DNA of 64,000 nucleotides from Mesobacillus persicus (GTDB lineage Bacteria; Bacillota; Bacilli; Bacillales; Cytobacillaceae). The stretch covers positions 124,001 through 188,000 of the forward strand of contig NZ_FOBW01000004.1 in NCBI RefSeq assembly GCF_900109925.1, read 5' to 3'. A program made the position numbers and the translations under genes. Below are positions 22,380 to 37,049 of the stretch, in pieces (position 1 is the first letter of the stretch; the number at the start of each line of letters is the position of its first letter). Under the pieces are notes generated by a model. That model did no database searches. It saw only the letters and a program-made list of their open reading frames with translations, and was not told the origin of the DNA.

Positions 22380-23021
22380 TGGTGGAGACGGTGGGACGTG
22401 CACTTCCATGCTTTCGTCATGGCACTGACTATATCTTGAACCTGTTGTTCTCAGGTCCTCCGGCGTCTTATGCGAATCATATTTTTTACCTAATTTACCT
22501 AATAGGTAGAAATTCGCATCTTAGTACTACCATGAAGGCAGCCTATAAGTCGATACACGGCTGTTGGATTGCTCCACATACCGCTCGGCATTGCCTTATC
22601 ACTTCAATGAGCGACTTAGGTTTCACCGATAAAGCCGGATTTTCACTTGTATGTTGCCATACAAGGCGACTATTACTAATCGAACCCACGTCCAAAAGCA
22701 TCGGCACTTAAGCTTCTACGAGTGTAGTCGACATATTCGCATTTCGCTGAGCCTTTTGCCTGTCGACAGGCGGCCGGTCAGCTAGTCTGGTTATTCTCTT
22801 CCTTCTCCCTCAGACGGTGAGATCCGGCGTAGCCTACTAAGAGTGAGTCCGCTACCCTACCACATAGGCGATGGAGGGGCGAACAGCTATGCAGTTATTA
22901 CGCTGCGAAAGCTAAGTTGTTGTTAGTTTTGCCAGTTATAGGCGTTGACGTTTTAACGAGGCCGATCCCCTCGACTCGCAACCTAAGCTCGAACTACCCC
23001 TGTCGAATCCGTAGCGTCCCC
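22380..23021 (-). ncRNA. ssrA: tmRNA (ssrA) interrupted by a group I intron
   Basis: Transfer-messenger RNA that rescues stalled ribosomes with SmpB, whose gene is just upstream. Exon 1 is 23021 down to 22679 (343 nt); exon 2 is 22396 down to 22380 (17 nt) and ends in an encoded CCA. The acceptor stem GGGGACG pairs with CGTCTCC and the T stem GTGGG with CCCAC. The tag frame (22933 to 22901) reads GKTNNNLAFAA followed by TAA TAA. The exons joined give 360 nt, the usual length. Between them is a 282-nt group I intron within the T-loop. A TATATT box lies six bases before the 5' end. Confidence 0.95.
22397..22678 (-). mobile_element. Group I self-splicing intron in the tmRNA T-loop, no ORF
   Basis: The 5' exon ends in U and the intron ends in G, as required. 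P1 is clear: exon CGAU plus intron UA, a GUAA tetraloop, then UA-GUCG, with the U.G wobble exactly at the splice site. P2 is a perfect 8-bp stem CTTGTATG-GCAA-CATACAAG (22646-22665). Q-like AATCCAACAGCC, R-like CGACTTATAGG (22542-22552) and S AAGATATAGTC (22427-22437) are present, and R and S form P7. A peripheral stem ATGCGAAT / ATTCGCAT is seen. At 282 nt it is too short for a homing endonuclease. Confidence 0.93.
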
Positions 23022-23174
23022 ATATATAATATAGAACAGACGTTAGGATACTCGGTGTTGTTCCGAGCAAAAAGCTGTTTGCCACTCGTGGTGACAAGAC
23101 TTATTATAGCACACTGACGAAATGTTTCAACTGGAAATGATTATCCATTTCTACCAATCGCTCTTAATGATTAA

Positions 23175-23642
23175 TTACATCTTCTGACGATCCCGGAAAG
23201 CACGCTCAATCTCACGCTTTGCTTCCTTCTTCTTCAGGTCTTCACGCTTATCGTATTTCTTTTTACCCCTAGCGAGCCCGAGTAAAACCTTTGCATAGCC
23301 ATTTTTCAAATAAACCTTTAACGGCACAAGCGCATAACCTGTTTCCTTCGTCTCGCCAATCAGTTTATTGATCTCTCGACGATGAAGTAAAAGCTTACGT
23401 TCCCGGAGTGGATCATGATTATAGCGGTTCCCCTGTTCATATGGACTCACATGCATCCCATATAAAAACACTTCGCCATTTTGCACTCGTGCATACGAAT
23501 CTTTAAGATTCACACGACCAGCACGAATCGACTTGATTTCAGTCCCTTGAAGAACGATTCCCGTTTCAAAGGTCTCTTCAACAAAATAATCATGGTAGGC
23601 TTTTTTATTCTGCGCTACCGTTTTGCCAGCACCTTTAGGCAT
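23175..23642 (-). CDS. smpB: SsrA-binding protein SmpB
   Basis: Binds the tRNA-like domain of tmRNA and delivers it to stalled ribosomes. It has 155 residues, the usual length. The N-terminus [20 protein letters not shown] and the segments [18 protein letters not shown] and [20 protein letters not shown] are characteristic, and the C-terminal tail is basic. It lies directly upstream of ssrA and downstream of rnr, the standard Bacillus order. Confidence 0.97.
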   Translation of the reverse strand: MPKGAGKTVAQNKKAYHDYFVEETFETGIVLQGTEIKSIRAGRVNLKDSYARVQNGEVFLYGMHVSPYEQGNRYNHDPLRERKLLLHRREINKLIGETKETGYALVPLKVYLKNGYAKVLLGLARGKKKYDKREDLKKKEAKREIERAFRDRQKM

Positions 23643-23766
23643 GTTGTCTCCCCCTTCTATCTCTCTCTCTATATTAACATAAAGTTAAGCTGGGGAAAAA
23701 GCGGGCCCGACCCAATAAAGAGCCAGGCACCTTTGTCCTCTTTAAATTGCCGGAGCAGTCGCCGAT

Positions 23767-26103
23767 TTAGCGTCTCTTCGGCTTCCGTTTCGCTTTTGGT
23801 GCGTTTTCAAAGAACTTCTTATTTTTCTTCCCCTTTTTCCTTGAGCCACCTTCACCAGAACTTTTGCCCTTAGGAGTGTCTCCAGCTTTCCCGTTTCGTG
23901 GCTTCCTTTCACTACTTCCCGTTTTAAATACTTTTGGCGTCTCTGTGCGCTCGCGGCGTGTCCCTTTCATGCCGACGATTTCAAAGTCAATAGAACGCTC
24001 ATCTTTGTTAACTTTGACGACACGGACAGTTATTTCGTCACCAATGCGGAAGACATTACCTGTACGTTCCCCAATCATCGCGAATTGACGGTCATCAAAA
24101 CGGTAGTAATCATCCGTCATATAGCTAACATGAACGAGGCCTTCAATCGTGTTAGGAAGTTCTACGAACATTCCAAAGTTCGTAACCGAACTGATAATTC
24201 CATCGTACTCGACACCAATTTTATCTTCCATATATTCCGCTTTTTTGAGTTCATCTGTTTCACGTTCCGCTTCCACTGAACGTCGTTCCATATCAGACGA
24301 GTGCTTAGCGATTTCCGGTAACTGAGATCCCCACTTTGCTCTTGTTGACTGGTCAAGTTTCCCTTCAATTAGATAGGTTCTAATTAATCGGTGTACAACC
24401 GTGTCAGGGTAGCGGCGGATTGGTGAAGTGAAGTGGGTATAAAACTCTGTTGATAAGCCATAATGTCCTAGGCTTTCCTCAAAATACTTCGCCTTCTGCA
24501 TCGAACGGAGCATCACAGTGGACACAACCATTTCCTCTGGCTTTCCTTGAACCTCTTCGATAATCTCCTGTAATGCACGCGGGTGAACAGAGTTTGCCGT
24601 CCCTTTTACAATGTAGCCAAAGTTTGTAATAAACTCAAAGAATTTGCGAAGCTTGTCTTCCTTCGGATCCTCGTGGATACGGTAAATAAACGGAACTTCC
24701 ATCCAATGGAAATGCTCTGCAACAGTTTCGTTGGCAGCAAGCATAAATTCCTCAATTAATTTCTCAGCTACCGAACGCTCACGCAAAACAACATCAGATG
24801 GATGGCCATCTTCATCGACTAGCACTTTTGACTCCTTAAAATCAAAATCAATTGCTCCTCGATCCATCCGTTTCTTGCGAAGGATAGCCGCCAAATCTTC
24901 CATCATCTCAAACATCGGAACAAGTGGTTCATAGCGTTTTCTTACTTCTTCATCTTTATCAACTAAAATTAAATTCACATCGTGGTAGGTCATTCGTTCT
25001 GTCGTTTTGATAACACTTTGGAAAATCTCATGGTCCACTACTTCACCATCAGGAGAAATTTCCATCGTACAGCTTAGCGTAAGACGGTTCACCTTTGGAT
25101 TTAACGAACAAATCCCATTGGACAATCGATGTGGGATCATCGGAATCACTCGGTCCACTAGGTAAATACTTGTTGCCCGTTCTTCTGCTTCAAGGTCAAT
25201 TGGTGAACCTTCTTTAACATAATAACTAACGTCTGCGATATGAACGCCAAGTTTATAATTCCCGTTCTCAAGCTTTGTTACGGTGACCGCATCATCTAAA
25301 TCCTTTGCATCTGCTCCATCAATCGTTACAATGACCTCATCTCGTAAGTCACGGCGATTGGCAATTTCACTTTCATCGATTTCATCAGGAGTTTCATTTG
25401 CTTGCTGAATGACTTCTTCAGGAAACTCCATTGGTAATCCATGCTTATGAATAACAGACAAAATATCTACGCCAGGGTCATTTTTATGACCTAGGACAGA
25501 AATAACTGCACCTTCAGCGGATTTACGGCCGTCTGGATAACTCGTTAAAGTTACAACAACTTTGTGCCCTTCTACGGCACCAAGGCTGGCTTCCTTCGGA
25601 ATAAAAATATCACTAGTGAATTTTTTATCATCAGGTACAACAAAGCCAAAATGCTTGCTCTCAGTATATGTACCGACAATCTGCTGAACTCCTCGTTCAA
25701 CAATGCGGACAACCGTTCCCTCGCGACGCTGCCCGGAACTCTCTGTCGAAACACGAGCAAGAACAATATCGCCATGCATCGCGTTGTTCGTTTCATTTGG
25801 TGGGATAAAAATATCATCCATTCCTGGCTCTTCAGGAATTACAAAGGCAAATCCTTTTGCATGACCTGTCAGCTTACCACGGACAAGGTTCATTTTTTCC
25901 GGTAAACCGTAACGATTGCTGCGGGTCCGGACAACAAGTCCTTTTTCTTCCATGACAACAAGCGCTTTAACAAATTCCTTAAAGGTTGCCGAATCTTGAA
26001 TTCCAAAAGCTTCTTCTAGCTCTTGGACGGTTAGAGGTTTATAAGCCTCATCCTTCATATAATGAAGCAATCGATCAATATGGTCCTGTATGCTTTCTTC
26101 CAT
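23767..26103 (-). CDS. rnr: Ribonuclease R
   Basis: Processive 3'-5' exoribonuclease that degrades structured RNA and, with SmpB/tmRNA, non-stop mRNA. The 778-residue protein has an N-terminal helix-turn-helix/cold-shock region, the RNB catalytic domain with the acidic cluster [14 protein letters not shown], an S1 domain ([20 protein letters not shown]) and a very basic Lys/Arg tail. ATG 26103 follows AGGAGGG; the frame extends further upstream without a ribosome site. It is followed by smpB and ssrA. Confidence 0.97.
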   Translation of the reverse strand: MEESIQDHIDRLLHYMKDEAYKPLTVQELEEAFGIQDSATFKEFVKALVVMEEKGLVVRTRSNRYGLPEKMNLVRGKLTGHAKGFAFVIPEEPGMDDIFIPPNETNNAMHGDIVLARVSTESSGQRREGTVVRIVERGVQQIVGTYTESKHFGFVVPDDKKFTSDIFIPKEASLGAVEGHKVVVTLTSYPDGRKSAEGAVISVLGHKNDPGVDILSVIHKHGLPMEFPEEVIQQANETPDEIDESEIANRRDLRDEVIVTIDGADAKDLDDAVTVTKLENGNYKLGVHIADVSYYVKEGSPIDLEAEERATSIYLVDRVIPMIPHRLSNGICSLNPKVNRLTLSCTMEISPDGEVVDHEIFQSVIKTTERMTYHDVNLILVDKDEEVRKRYEPLVPMFEMMEDLAAILRKKRMDRGAIDFDFKESKVLVDEDGHPSDVVLRERSVAEKLIEEFMLAANETVAEHFHWMEVPFIYRIHEDPKEDKLRKFFEFITNFGYIVKGTANSVHPRALQEIIEEVQGKPEEMVVSTVMLRSMQKAKYFEESLGHYGLSTEFYTHFTSPIRRYPDTVVHRLIRTYLIEGKLDQSTRAKWGSQLPEIAKHSSDMERRSVEAERETDELKKAEYMEDKIGVEYDGIISSVTNFGMFVELPNTIEGLVHVSYMTDDYYRFDDRQFAMIGERTGNVFRIGDEITVRVVKVNKDERSIDFEIVGMKGTRRERTETPKVFKTGSSERKPRNGKAGDTPKGKSSGEGGSRKKGKKNKKFFENAPKAKRKPKRR

Positions 26104-26166
26104 ATGTAAATCCCTCCTTTTATTAATGGTTCGCATATATGTTAGTTGTCTCAACTCTACATATAT

Positions 26167-26913
26167 TTATTCTTTCCAATTTAAACTTTCGAGAAACGCA
26201 TAAACATCCTCATGGAGCTGGTCTCGCTCTTTATCAAAGGTGATGACATGACCTGATTCTTCGTACCATTTTAATTCTTTTTGAATCGATTCGACCTCAT
26301 TGTAGATAATGTTTGCACTATCTGTATTAATCATATGATCATGTCTGCCTTGAACCACAAAGGTTGGCGCATAAACCATATCGACATTCTCTCGCACATC
26401 TGAGATTAATTCTTGCAGGGCCTTTAAAGTGTTCATTGGAGTTTTTTCAAACTCTATCATTTCAGTTTCGATTTGATCCGCTGTTTTTCCTTCAAGCCGC
26501 TTATATTCTTTTGCATAGGCAAGAATACCTTTGTACATGATTTCTTCGCTTTTGATATACATCGGCGCACACATCGGAACGATTCCCTTTACAGGTACTG
26601 TATACCCGAGTTTTAAAGAGAATACTCCTCCAAGAGAAAGGCCGACAACAGCGATCTCTTTATATCCTTCGTTTTGTAAAAACTCATACGCCTTAGTTAC
26701 GTCCTGCCACCAGTCTTCAGGACCTGTATGTACTAACTCCTCAGGCGGAACGCCATGTCCCTTATAAATGGGTGCATGACAAGTATAGCCCTTTTCCTGT
26801 AGGAATCGCCCCATCATGCGAACATCTGCTGAATTGCCGGTAAATCCATGCAGCATTAAGACCGCTCGCTCTCCAGCTTTAAAAGTAAATGGCTTTGGTA
26901 CTAACTTCTTCAT
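26167..26913 (-). CDS. est: Carboxylesterase (Est30/YvaK-type alpha/beta hydrolase)
   Basis: Soluble esterase of 248 residues that hydrolyses short to medium acyl esters. Oxyanion-hole segment MLHGFTGN (from residue 20), nucleophile Ser93 in GLSLGG, Asp in QGRHDHMI and His in ESGHVITFD form the catalytic triad in the order seen in Geobacillus Est30. It sits between secG and rnr as in other Bacilli and probably shares their transcript. Confidence 0.92.
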   Translation of the reverse strand: MKKLVPKPFTFKAGERAVLMLHGFTGNSADVRMMGRFLQEKGYTCHAPIYKGHGVPPEELVHTGPEDWWQDVTKAYEFLQNEGYKEIAVVGLSLGGVFSLKLGYTVPVKGIVPMCAPMYIKSEEIMYKGILAYAKEYKRLEGKTADQIETEMIEFEKTPMNTLKALQELISDVRENVDMVYAPTFVVQGRHDHMINTDSANIIYNEVESIQKELKWYEESGHVITFDKERDQLHEDVYAFLESLNWKE

Positions 26914-27084
26914 TCTATGGCTCCCTTTTTCATTGTTGGTATTATATCTTATTAATCAAACGTTTGATCAATAAAATGCTAACAATTAAAAATGTGTGAT
27001 TTTATTCCTACTTAGTTTTAACAAACCTACCGACAACAATCCAGAGATACGCTTTATCCATAGACATAAAGCTAAGTTATCATG

Positions 27085-27121
27085 TAAAAAACCCAGCCTC
27101 CATCGAGACTGGGTTGATTTT
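27085..27121 (-). terminator. Terminator after secG
   Basis: Reverse strand: AACCCAGTCTC / GAGGCTGGGTT-type stem followed by TTTTTT. The left flank is also A-rich. Confidence 0.85.
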
Positions 27122-27354
27122 TAGATATCGAAGTAAGTAACAAGAATCGTTAGCACAAAGAATAAAACGGACAATACAATTGTGGCACGGTGAAGGACTA
27201 AATCAATGCCTCTAGCCTTTTGCTTACCAAACAATGTTTCCGCTCCACCTGAAATGGCACCAGAAAGACCTGCACTTTTACTAGATTGAAGCAGGACAAC
27301 TACAATAAGACTTATACAGACAATAACCAATAAAACCATTAACAATGTATGCAT
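27121..27354 (-). CDS. secG: Protein translocase subunit SecG
   Basis: Small accessory subunit of the SecYEG channel. It has 77 residues from ATG 27354, seven bases behind AGGAGG; the longer frame upstream has no site. Two hydrophobic helices ([20 protein letters not shown] and a C-terminal one ending VTYFDI) flank the conserved [19 protein letters not shown] loop. It is the start of the secG-est-rnr-smpB-ssrA order. Confidence 0.95.
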   Translation of the reverse strand: MHTLLMVLLVIVCISLIVVVLLQSSKSAGLSGAISGGAETLFGKQKARGIDLVLHRATIVLSVLFFVLTILVTYFDI

Positions 27355-27462
27355 GAAGCTACCTCCTGAAAAACCTACATATAACAATATTTTAAATTTA
27401 TCATATTTTCGGGTTTGAAACAATACTTGTCTTGGCGAAGTGGTGAAACTTTGTACTAAAGA

Positions 27463-27492
27463 AAAAACGCTGACACGTCTGCCAGCGCTTTT
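27463..27492 (-). terminator. Terminator of the glycolytic operon after eno
   Basis: Reverse strand: AGCGCTGGCAGACGTGTCAGCGT hairpin followed by TTTTTTC; A-rich on the other side. Confidence 0.8.
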
Positions 27493-27505
27493 TCTTTTTA
27501 TAAAA

Positions 27506-28804
<1,299 letters not shown>

Positions 28805-28917
28805 CTAAATCTCTCCTTAAAATGTATTGCCGATTACTACCGGCCAATTTCAAACGTAACATTAATAATACTACTTAACTCAAGCATTTGCGCGAACTAA
28901 AAGCACTTCTGTTAGCT

Positions 28918-31223
<2,306 letters not shown>

Positions 31224-31349
31224 TCAACATTCGTTTATAGTCTACTTCCGAACTGTTCGAAGGGCTTCGATTGTTTCAAAGCCCTGTTCCGAACTAGTCA
31301 GTGAAGATTTCTAGCTGTCGTAAATTGAATCATAGTGATTCAACTTTCT

Positions 31350-32534
31350 TTACTTATCATTCAAAGCAACAACGCCTGGAAGAGCTTTGCCTTCCATGAA
31401 CTCGAGGGATGCTCCGCCACCTGTTGAAATATGACTCATTTTATCTGCTAAATTAAACTTTTCAACTGCTGCTGCAGAGTCGCCTCCGCCAATCACCGAA
31501 TATGTATCCGTTGCATCAGCTAATGCTTGGGCAACTGCCTTTGTCCCATTAGCAAACTTTTCAAGTTCAAATACACCCATTGGTCCATTCCATATTACAA
31601 GTTTAGACTTTTGGATCACGTCTTGATAAATTTCGCTAGTTTTAGGACCGATATCCAACGCTTCCCAGTCAGCTGGAATTTCGTCAATCGCAACCACTTT
31701 TGTATTAGCATGTTCGCCGAAATCATCTGCAACAATCACATCAACCGGCATATAGAAATTGACACCCTTTTCTTTCGCTTTTTCAATAAAGGAGTTTGCA
31801 AGGTCAATTTTATCTGCCTCAAGAAGTGACTTTCCAACTTCATGGCCTTGAGCTTTTACAAATGTATAAGCTAAGCCGCCACCAATAATAAGATTATCTA
31901 CTTTTTCAAGGAGGTTCTCAATCACACCAATTTTGTCTTTTACTTTTGCGCCACCAATGATTGCGGTAAAAGGACGTTCTGGGTTAGAAAGGGCTTTTCC
32001 TAATACATCGAGCTCCTTTTCCATTAGGAGACCAGAAACAGCTGGGAGATGATGAGCGATTCCTTCTGTTGAAGCATGAGCACGATGAGCTGCACCAAAA
32101 GCATCATTAACATAAACATCAGCTAGTTCTGCAAATGCTTTAGCAAGCTCAGGATCATTTTTTTCTTCTCCAGGATAAAAACGGACATTTTCAAGCAATA
32201 AAACGTCTCCGTCTGTCATCGTACCGATTTCTGCTTGGACAGAATCACCATACGCCTCATCCGTTTTTTTCACTTCTTTGCCAAGAAGCTCGGACAAACG
32301 CTTAGCAACAGGGGTAAGGCGCAACTCATCCACCGCTTGGCCTTTTGGACGACCTAAGTGGCTAGCAAGAATGACTTTGGCTCCTTGTTCAGTTAAATAC
32401 TGGATTGTTGGCAAAGCCGCACGAATTCTCGTTTCATCCGTTACTTGACCATCCTTCATCGGAACATTGAAATCAACGCGACAAAATACTCGTTTTCCTT
32501 TTACATCAATATCTTTTACAGATTTTTTGTTCAA
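31350..32534 (-). CDS. pgk: Phosphoglycerate kinase
   Basis: Makes ATP from 1,3-bisphosphoglycerate. It has 394 residues: [13 protein letters not shown] near the start, the basic-patch [21 protein letters not shown] and the C-terminal nucleotide region [13 protein letters not shown] with [17 protein letters not shown] lies before the start. It is separated from gapA by a terminator-like hairpin that may lower its transcription relative to gapA. Confidence 0.98.
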   Translation of the reverse strand: MNKKSVKDIDVKGKRVFCRVDFNVPMKDGQVTDETRIRAALPTIQYLTEQGAKVILASHLGRPKGQAVDELRLTPVAKRLSELLGKEVKKTDEAYGDSVQAEIGTMTDGDVLLLENVRFYPGEEKNDPELAKAFAELADVYVNDAFGAAHRAHASTEGIAHHLPAVSGLLMEKELDVLGKALSNPERPFTAIIGGAKVKDKIGVIENLLEKVDNLIIGGGLAYTFVKAQGHEVGKSLLEADKIDLANSFIEKAKEKGVNFYMPVDVIVADDFGEHANTKVVAIDEIPADWEALDIGPKTSEIYQDVIQKSKLVIWNGPMGVFELEKFANGTKAVAQALADATDTYSVIGGGDSAAAVEKFNLADKMSHISTGGGASLEFMEGKALPGVVALNDK

Positions 32535-32644
32535 GGCTGAAACCTCCTAATTGGTTTTAAAGCTATAAGCGAATGCTTGCAAATGAGGTTAGAAGCACCC
32601 TATTTAGGCCCTAATGATCTTTAACAGAGCCCTATAACAGATAA

Positions 32645-32678
32645 AAGGGAGAGGGGATTGGTCCCCACTCCCCTTTCA
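32645..32678 (-). terminator. Terminator/attenuator between gapA and pgk
   Basis: Reverse strand: AAAGGGGAGTGGGGA-CCAA-TCCCCTCTCCCTTTT, a near-perfect stem with a T-rich 3' side. It would partly uncouple cggR-gapA from the rest of the operon. Confidence 0.75.
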
Positions 32679-32736
32679 TCCCATTAAAATTATAGGTGCT
32701 AATGGATAGTTTATCCATAACCTTAATTTTTAAAAA

Positions 32737-33780
<1,044 letters not shown>

Positions 33781-33843
33781 TTATATATTAAAGGCATTGC
33801 CCTGTTACCAAAATTCTTAAACATGATAGTGGACAAAGCTTCT

Positions 33844-34866
33844 TTACCCTCGAATCAAAATACGTGCGGCACCCTCATCTGTAACAAGAATCGTTGATTC
33901 TGGAGCCTGTTTCATATAAGCTCTTATTGCTTTGGCCTTAGAAGCGCCACCTGCGACAGCAATAACAAAATCAGCTTCATTTAGGTCTGTAAGCTGGATG
34001 CCAATGGTTTGTACCTTATGGACAATCTCCCCGTCTTCATTAAAATAATAGCCAAATGCCTCTCCAACTGCATTTCCCTTAATGATTTTATCCATCACTT
34101 CAGGCGAAGTACTTCGGCGTTCCGCCATTGTAATAGCATCTCCAATTCCATGCAAAACAATGTCAGCCGATTTTATTAATGAGAGCATCTCGATAACCAT
34201 TGGTTCTTTAATAAAGGACTCATAAATCTCACTACTTACCTGATCTGGTACATAAAAGACTTGATGTTGGGAATTCGTTTTGCTAGCCATGATTGCACTA
34301 ATTGTACTTGCTTGGTTATTCACATCATGTCCAAGGCCACCTCGAGCCGGTACAAATAGTAGTTTTTTTTCTCCCAATTCTGGAGGTAGCATTTCTGCCA
34401 CTGCGGCAATCGTTGATCCACCTGTCACAGCAATGATATTTTCCGCTTTTAAACGGTTTTTCATACAAACTGCACAAGCTTTTCCAAGTTCTCTTTTAAT
34501 CCAGGGGGACTGATCACTGTCTCCAGGAACAATAATTGCTTTAGTAATCCCTAGTTTGTTTTGAAGTTGTTGCTCTAATTTGCTTAATCCCGTAATATCA
34601 CTCATCACGCCTTCAAGACTTTCCAGTATATCTTTTCCTTCTTTTGTCAGACTCATTCCCTGAGCAGACATTTGAATTAGGTCCTGTTCTTTTAAAAACT
34701 CAACCTCACCGCGTAAAACTCGTTCGGTAAAACCAAGACTAACGGCCAGATTGCGACGGCCAACAGGTTGCATCGTATGTATGTACTGTAAAATCAGATA
34801 GCGTTTTTGCATAATTTCCACGAGATCAGGCAATATTCTTTTTTGTATGTCTAGCAAAAAGTCCAT
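33844..34866 (-). CDS. cggR: Central glycolytic genes regulator CggR
   Basis: SorC/DeoR-type repressor of the gapA operon, released by fructose 1,6-bisphosphate. It has 340 residues: an N-terminal HTH (GRRNLAVSLGFTERVLRGEV) and the sugar-phosphate-binding SorC domain with VTGGSTIAAVAEMLP, VPARGGLGHDV and GIGDAITMAERR. Its own operator lies immediately upstream at 34895-34930, so it is autoregulated. Confidence 0.97.
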   Translation of the reverse strand: MDFLLDIQKRILPDLVEIMQKRYLILQYIHTMQPVGRRNLAVSLGFTERVLRGEVEFLKEQDLIQMSAQGMSLTKEGKDILESLEGVMSDITGLSKLEQQLQNKLGITKAIIVPGDSDQSPWIKRELGKACAVCMKNRLKAENIIAVTGGSTIAAVAEMLPPELGEKKLLFVPARGGLGHDVNNQASTISAIMASKTNSQHQVFYVPDQVSSEIYESFIKEPMVIEMLSLIKSADIVLHGIGDAITMAERRSTSPEVMDKIIKGNAVGEAFGYYFNEDGEIVHKVQTIGIQLTDLNEADFVIAVAGGASKAKAIRAYMKQAPESTILVTDEGAARILIRG

Positions 34867-34894
34867 GACGATTTTTCCCCTTTAACACAGAATG

Positions 34895-34930
34895 GTCATT
34901 TCATGTCCCGTAGTGACATATTATGTCCCA
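34895..34930. promoter_or_regulatory. CggR operator (two direct repeats)
   Basis: Reverse strand: TGGGAC-N6-TGTC, then four bases, then CGGGAC-N6-TGAC. This is the known CggR operator layout (CGGGAC-N6-TGTC twice with N4 between), with one mismatch in each half. It sits 29 bp before cggR. Confidence 0.9.
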
Positions 34931-34939
34931 CTCACTCCA

Positions 34940-34984
34940 AAAAAAATCACCCCTGATTTCTTTTTCATTCTAACAGGAGTGAAA
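34940..34984 (-). terminator. Terminator of the glutaredoxin-like gene
   Basis: Reverse strand: CACTCCTG / CAGGGGTG stem followed by eight T, right before the CggR operator. Confidence 0.8.
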
Positions 34985-34991
34985 AGCTAGT

Positions 34992-35261
34992 TCAACTAAT
35001 ATATTCGACATTTTTTTCTGTAAACGCTTCAATTAGGTCTTTTTTGTGAATGATCCCTGCCTGTACTTCTTCCCCATTAAGTTCAATGACGGGAATTGTA
35101 ATTCCGTACAACTCTGTTAGATGGTCATCTTCATCGATATCCACTTGCTTTATGTCGAATTTCCAATCAGCTTGAAGCTCTTCTAGTAAAATATACGCTT
35201 CTTCACATAGATGGCAGCGTTGCCTCATATACAACTTAACAATACTCTTCAAATTTCTCAT
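34992..35261 (-). CDS. Glutaredoxin-like thioredoxin-fold protein (DUF836 type)
   Basis: Small redox protein of 89 residues. The N-terminal active-site-like pair is Cys16 and Cys19 in RCHLCEEA, after a beta strand (VKLYM). The cis-Pro loop reads ITIPVIELNG. The pattern matches the glutaredoxin/DUF836 family found between sigL and cggR in several Bacilli. Its redox partner is unknown. It has a good terminator and is monocistronic. Confidence 0.85.
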   Translation of the reverse strand: MRNLKSIVKLYMRQRCHLCEEAYILLEELQADWKFDIKQVDIDEDDHLTELYGITIPVIELNGEEVQAGIIHKKDLIEAFTEKNVEYIS

Positions 35262-35298
35262 CCTTTTCTAGCTAAACCTAGTCAGCTTTTTTCGAAAG

Positions 35299-35348
35299 CC
35301 TGTTTTAAATGTATTGTTGATACAAAATTAGATGCGCTTTAAAACAGG
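35299..35348. repeat. Nested inverted repeat downstream of sigL
   Basis: CCTGTTTTAAA and TTTAAAACAGG (11 bp, perfect) enclose a smaller hairpin around TGTAT...ATACA. There is no clean T-run, so it is not a standard terminator. It lies between sigL and the glutaredoxin-like gene. Confidence 0.6.
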
Positions 35349-35367
35349 TATACGAAAAGAGTTTACA

Positions 35368-36741
35368 TTATTCAAACCGTTTTCGCTTTGTTGAGGAAGG
35401 AATCCCTAATTGTTCGCGATACTTGGCGACTGTTCGTCTGGAGATCACGATTCCGGAGCGATTTTCTAACATATGGACGATGTCTTGGTCTGACAGGGGT
35501 TTTTGCTTATTTTCATTTTGTATTAGTAGTTCGATCGCTGCTTTGGCATGGTTAGAAGACGTTTGGTCATCTTCCGTCGTTTGTACCGAACTTGAAAATA
35601 ATGACCTCATCTCATACGTGCCATTGGGTGTTTGGATATACTTTTCACGGACAGCCCTACTGACGGTCGATTCATGAATGTCTAGTTCTTCGGAAACTTC
35701 CCTCATCGTCATCGGTCGCAAAAAAGATTGACCATGATAGAAAAAGTCATTTTGTTTTTCAACAATCTTTAAGGCTACCTTCATCAAAGTCTCGCGACGT
35801 TGTTCTAAACTTTTAAGAATCCATTGGTAATCATTTTGTTTATCTTGTAGGAATCGACCTACTTCAGAATCCTTATATGAGGCTAACTCCTGAAAATATT
35901 GCTCATTAAACGTTACTTTCGGTATTGTATCATCAAATAAACTGACTGTTAAATGGCCGTCTTCAAGCTTTACAATGACATCTGGAACAACATACGCTGC
36001 TTTTTCCTTTTGAAAGATGCTTCCAGGTCTTGGATTTAGTGTTTGCACATAGTCAAATGCCTTTTGGATTTCTTTTAAATCCATTTTTATCATCTTAGCT
36101 ATAGATTTCCATTTCTTTTCCGCAAACAAAATGAAGTGGTCACTGAGAATGGTTTTAAGGAGTTGTTGTGGAGGACGCCCATCCTCACTACTGTTTTCAT
36201 CTGTTAGTGATAACTCTTTCTCTACTTGTAAAAGTAGACACTCTTGTAAATTTCTTGCGCCTACGCCAACAGGGTCGAACCCCTGTAAAATCTTCAAACA
36301 ACTTTCAGCCATCTGATCTGTAATTTTAAATTTTGCACAGGCTTCCTCTATACCAAATCCTAAGTAACCGTTTTCATCAATGGTCTCAATATAGAATCGG
36401 ACTACATTTTGCTCAGTGGTTGTTATCGGTACTAGGTTTAATTGAAACAATAAGTAATCCTGTAGTGTATCATCAGTTTTTTCTGCAATCTGTTCAATCC
36501 AGTTCTGATCCCGTTCACTAGAGCCAGAAGGACGATTACTTTTTCGAGACCTCGTCATTCTCTCAATGGAACGGACATTTTTGTGTTCCACCTTTAATAG
36601 AGGATTTTCAATTGCCTTTTCTTCTAAAAAAGTAGAAAGCTCTTGGGCGGAATACTGTAATAAAGCAATAGCCTGAGTTAGCTCTTGAGTCATCGCTAGC
36701 TTCAAGGTTTGCTTTTGCCACAACCCAGCTTTTAAATCCAT
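35368..36741 (-). CDS. sigL: RNA polymerase sigma-54 factor
   Basis: Sigma-54 (SigL/RpoN), which needs enhancer-binding activators and in Bacilli controls amino-acid and acetoin catabolism. It has 457 residues. The N-terminal activator region is Gln/Leu-rich (QELTQAIALLQYSAQELSTF), the core-binding region holds GFDPVGVGARNLQECLL, and the C-terminal RpoN box for the -24 element reads SRRTVAKYRE. No sigma-54 activator gene is in the window. Confidence 0.97.
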   Translation of the reverse strand: MDLKAGLWQKQTLKLAMTQELTQAIALLQYSAQELSTFLEEKAIENPLLKVEHKNVRSIERMTRSRKSNRPSGSSERDQNWIEQIAEKTDDTLQDYLLFQLNLVPITTTEQNVVRFYIETIDENGYLGFGIEEACAKFKITDQMAESCLKILQGFDPVGVGARNLQECLLLQVEKELSLTDENSSEDGRPPQQLLKTILSDHFILFAEKKWKSIAKMIKMDLKEIQKAFDYVQTLNPRPGSIFQKEKAAYVVPDVIVKLEDGHLTVSLFDDTIPKVTFNEQYFQELASYKDSEVGRFLQDKQNDYQWILKSLEQRRETLMKVALKIVEKQNDFFYHGQSFLRPMTMREVSEELDIHESTVSRAVREKYIQTPNGTYEMRSLFSSSVQTTEDDQTSSNHAKAAIELLIQNENKQKPLSDQDIVHMLENRSGIVISRRTVAKYREQLGIPSSTKRKRFE

Positions 36742-36807
36742 CCAATCCCCTCCCCTCTCTCATTTTACCTGATAATGAGCCGATACGGAATGGAGGATTT
36801 TGACTCA

Positions 36808-36848
36808 AAATAAAAACTCCTGCTCTATAATTAGAACAGGAGTTTTTA
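36808..36848 (-). terminator. Terminator of the tRNA-Arg gene
   Basis: Reverse strand: AAAACTCCTGTTCTAAT / ATAGAGCAGGAGTTTT-type stem followed by TTATTTTG, four bases beyond the tRNA. Confidence 0.85.
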
Positions 36849-36851
36849 TAG

Positions 36852-36923
36852 CGCCCTCGGAGGGAATCGAACCCCCATTTTAAGAACCGGAATCTTACGT
36901 GCTATCCGTTGCACCACGAGGGC
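36852..36923 (-). tRNA. tRNA-Arg (anticodon CCG)
   Basis: 72 nt folds as a full cloverleaf: acceptor GCCCTCG / CGAGGGC, D stem GTGC / GCAC, anticodon stem TAAGA / TCTTA with loop TTCCGGT (anticodon CCG), T stem GGGGG / CCCTC with loop TTCGATT. The CCA end is not encoded. B. subtilis also has a tRNA-Arg beside clpP. Confidence 0.95.
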
Positions 36924-37049
36924 ATATGAATAAATTTGTGCTACTATAAGATTAGCAGTACGAATACTTATTATAAGGTAAATTTCTTTAAAGTGCAAGC
37001 AGGTTATTGTTTTTTTGGCTGTGTATGAATACGAACTTTGGAAGAGACC

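Noticed and set aside
22397-22678. Integrated element or two-piece (permuted) tmRNA
   Set aside because: Exon order is the normal one and the insert has group I P1, P2 and P7 with correct splice-site bases; no integrase or attachment repeats were seen.
22223-22711. 162-codon plus-strand frame over ssrA
   Set aside because: It runs antisense through repeat array C, the intron and the tmRNA 3' part; the RNA features explain the sequence.
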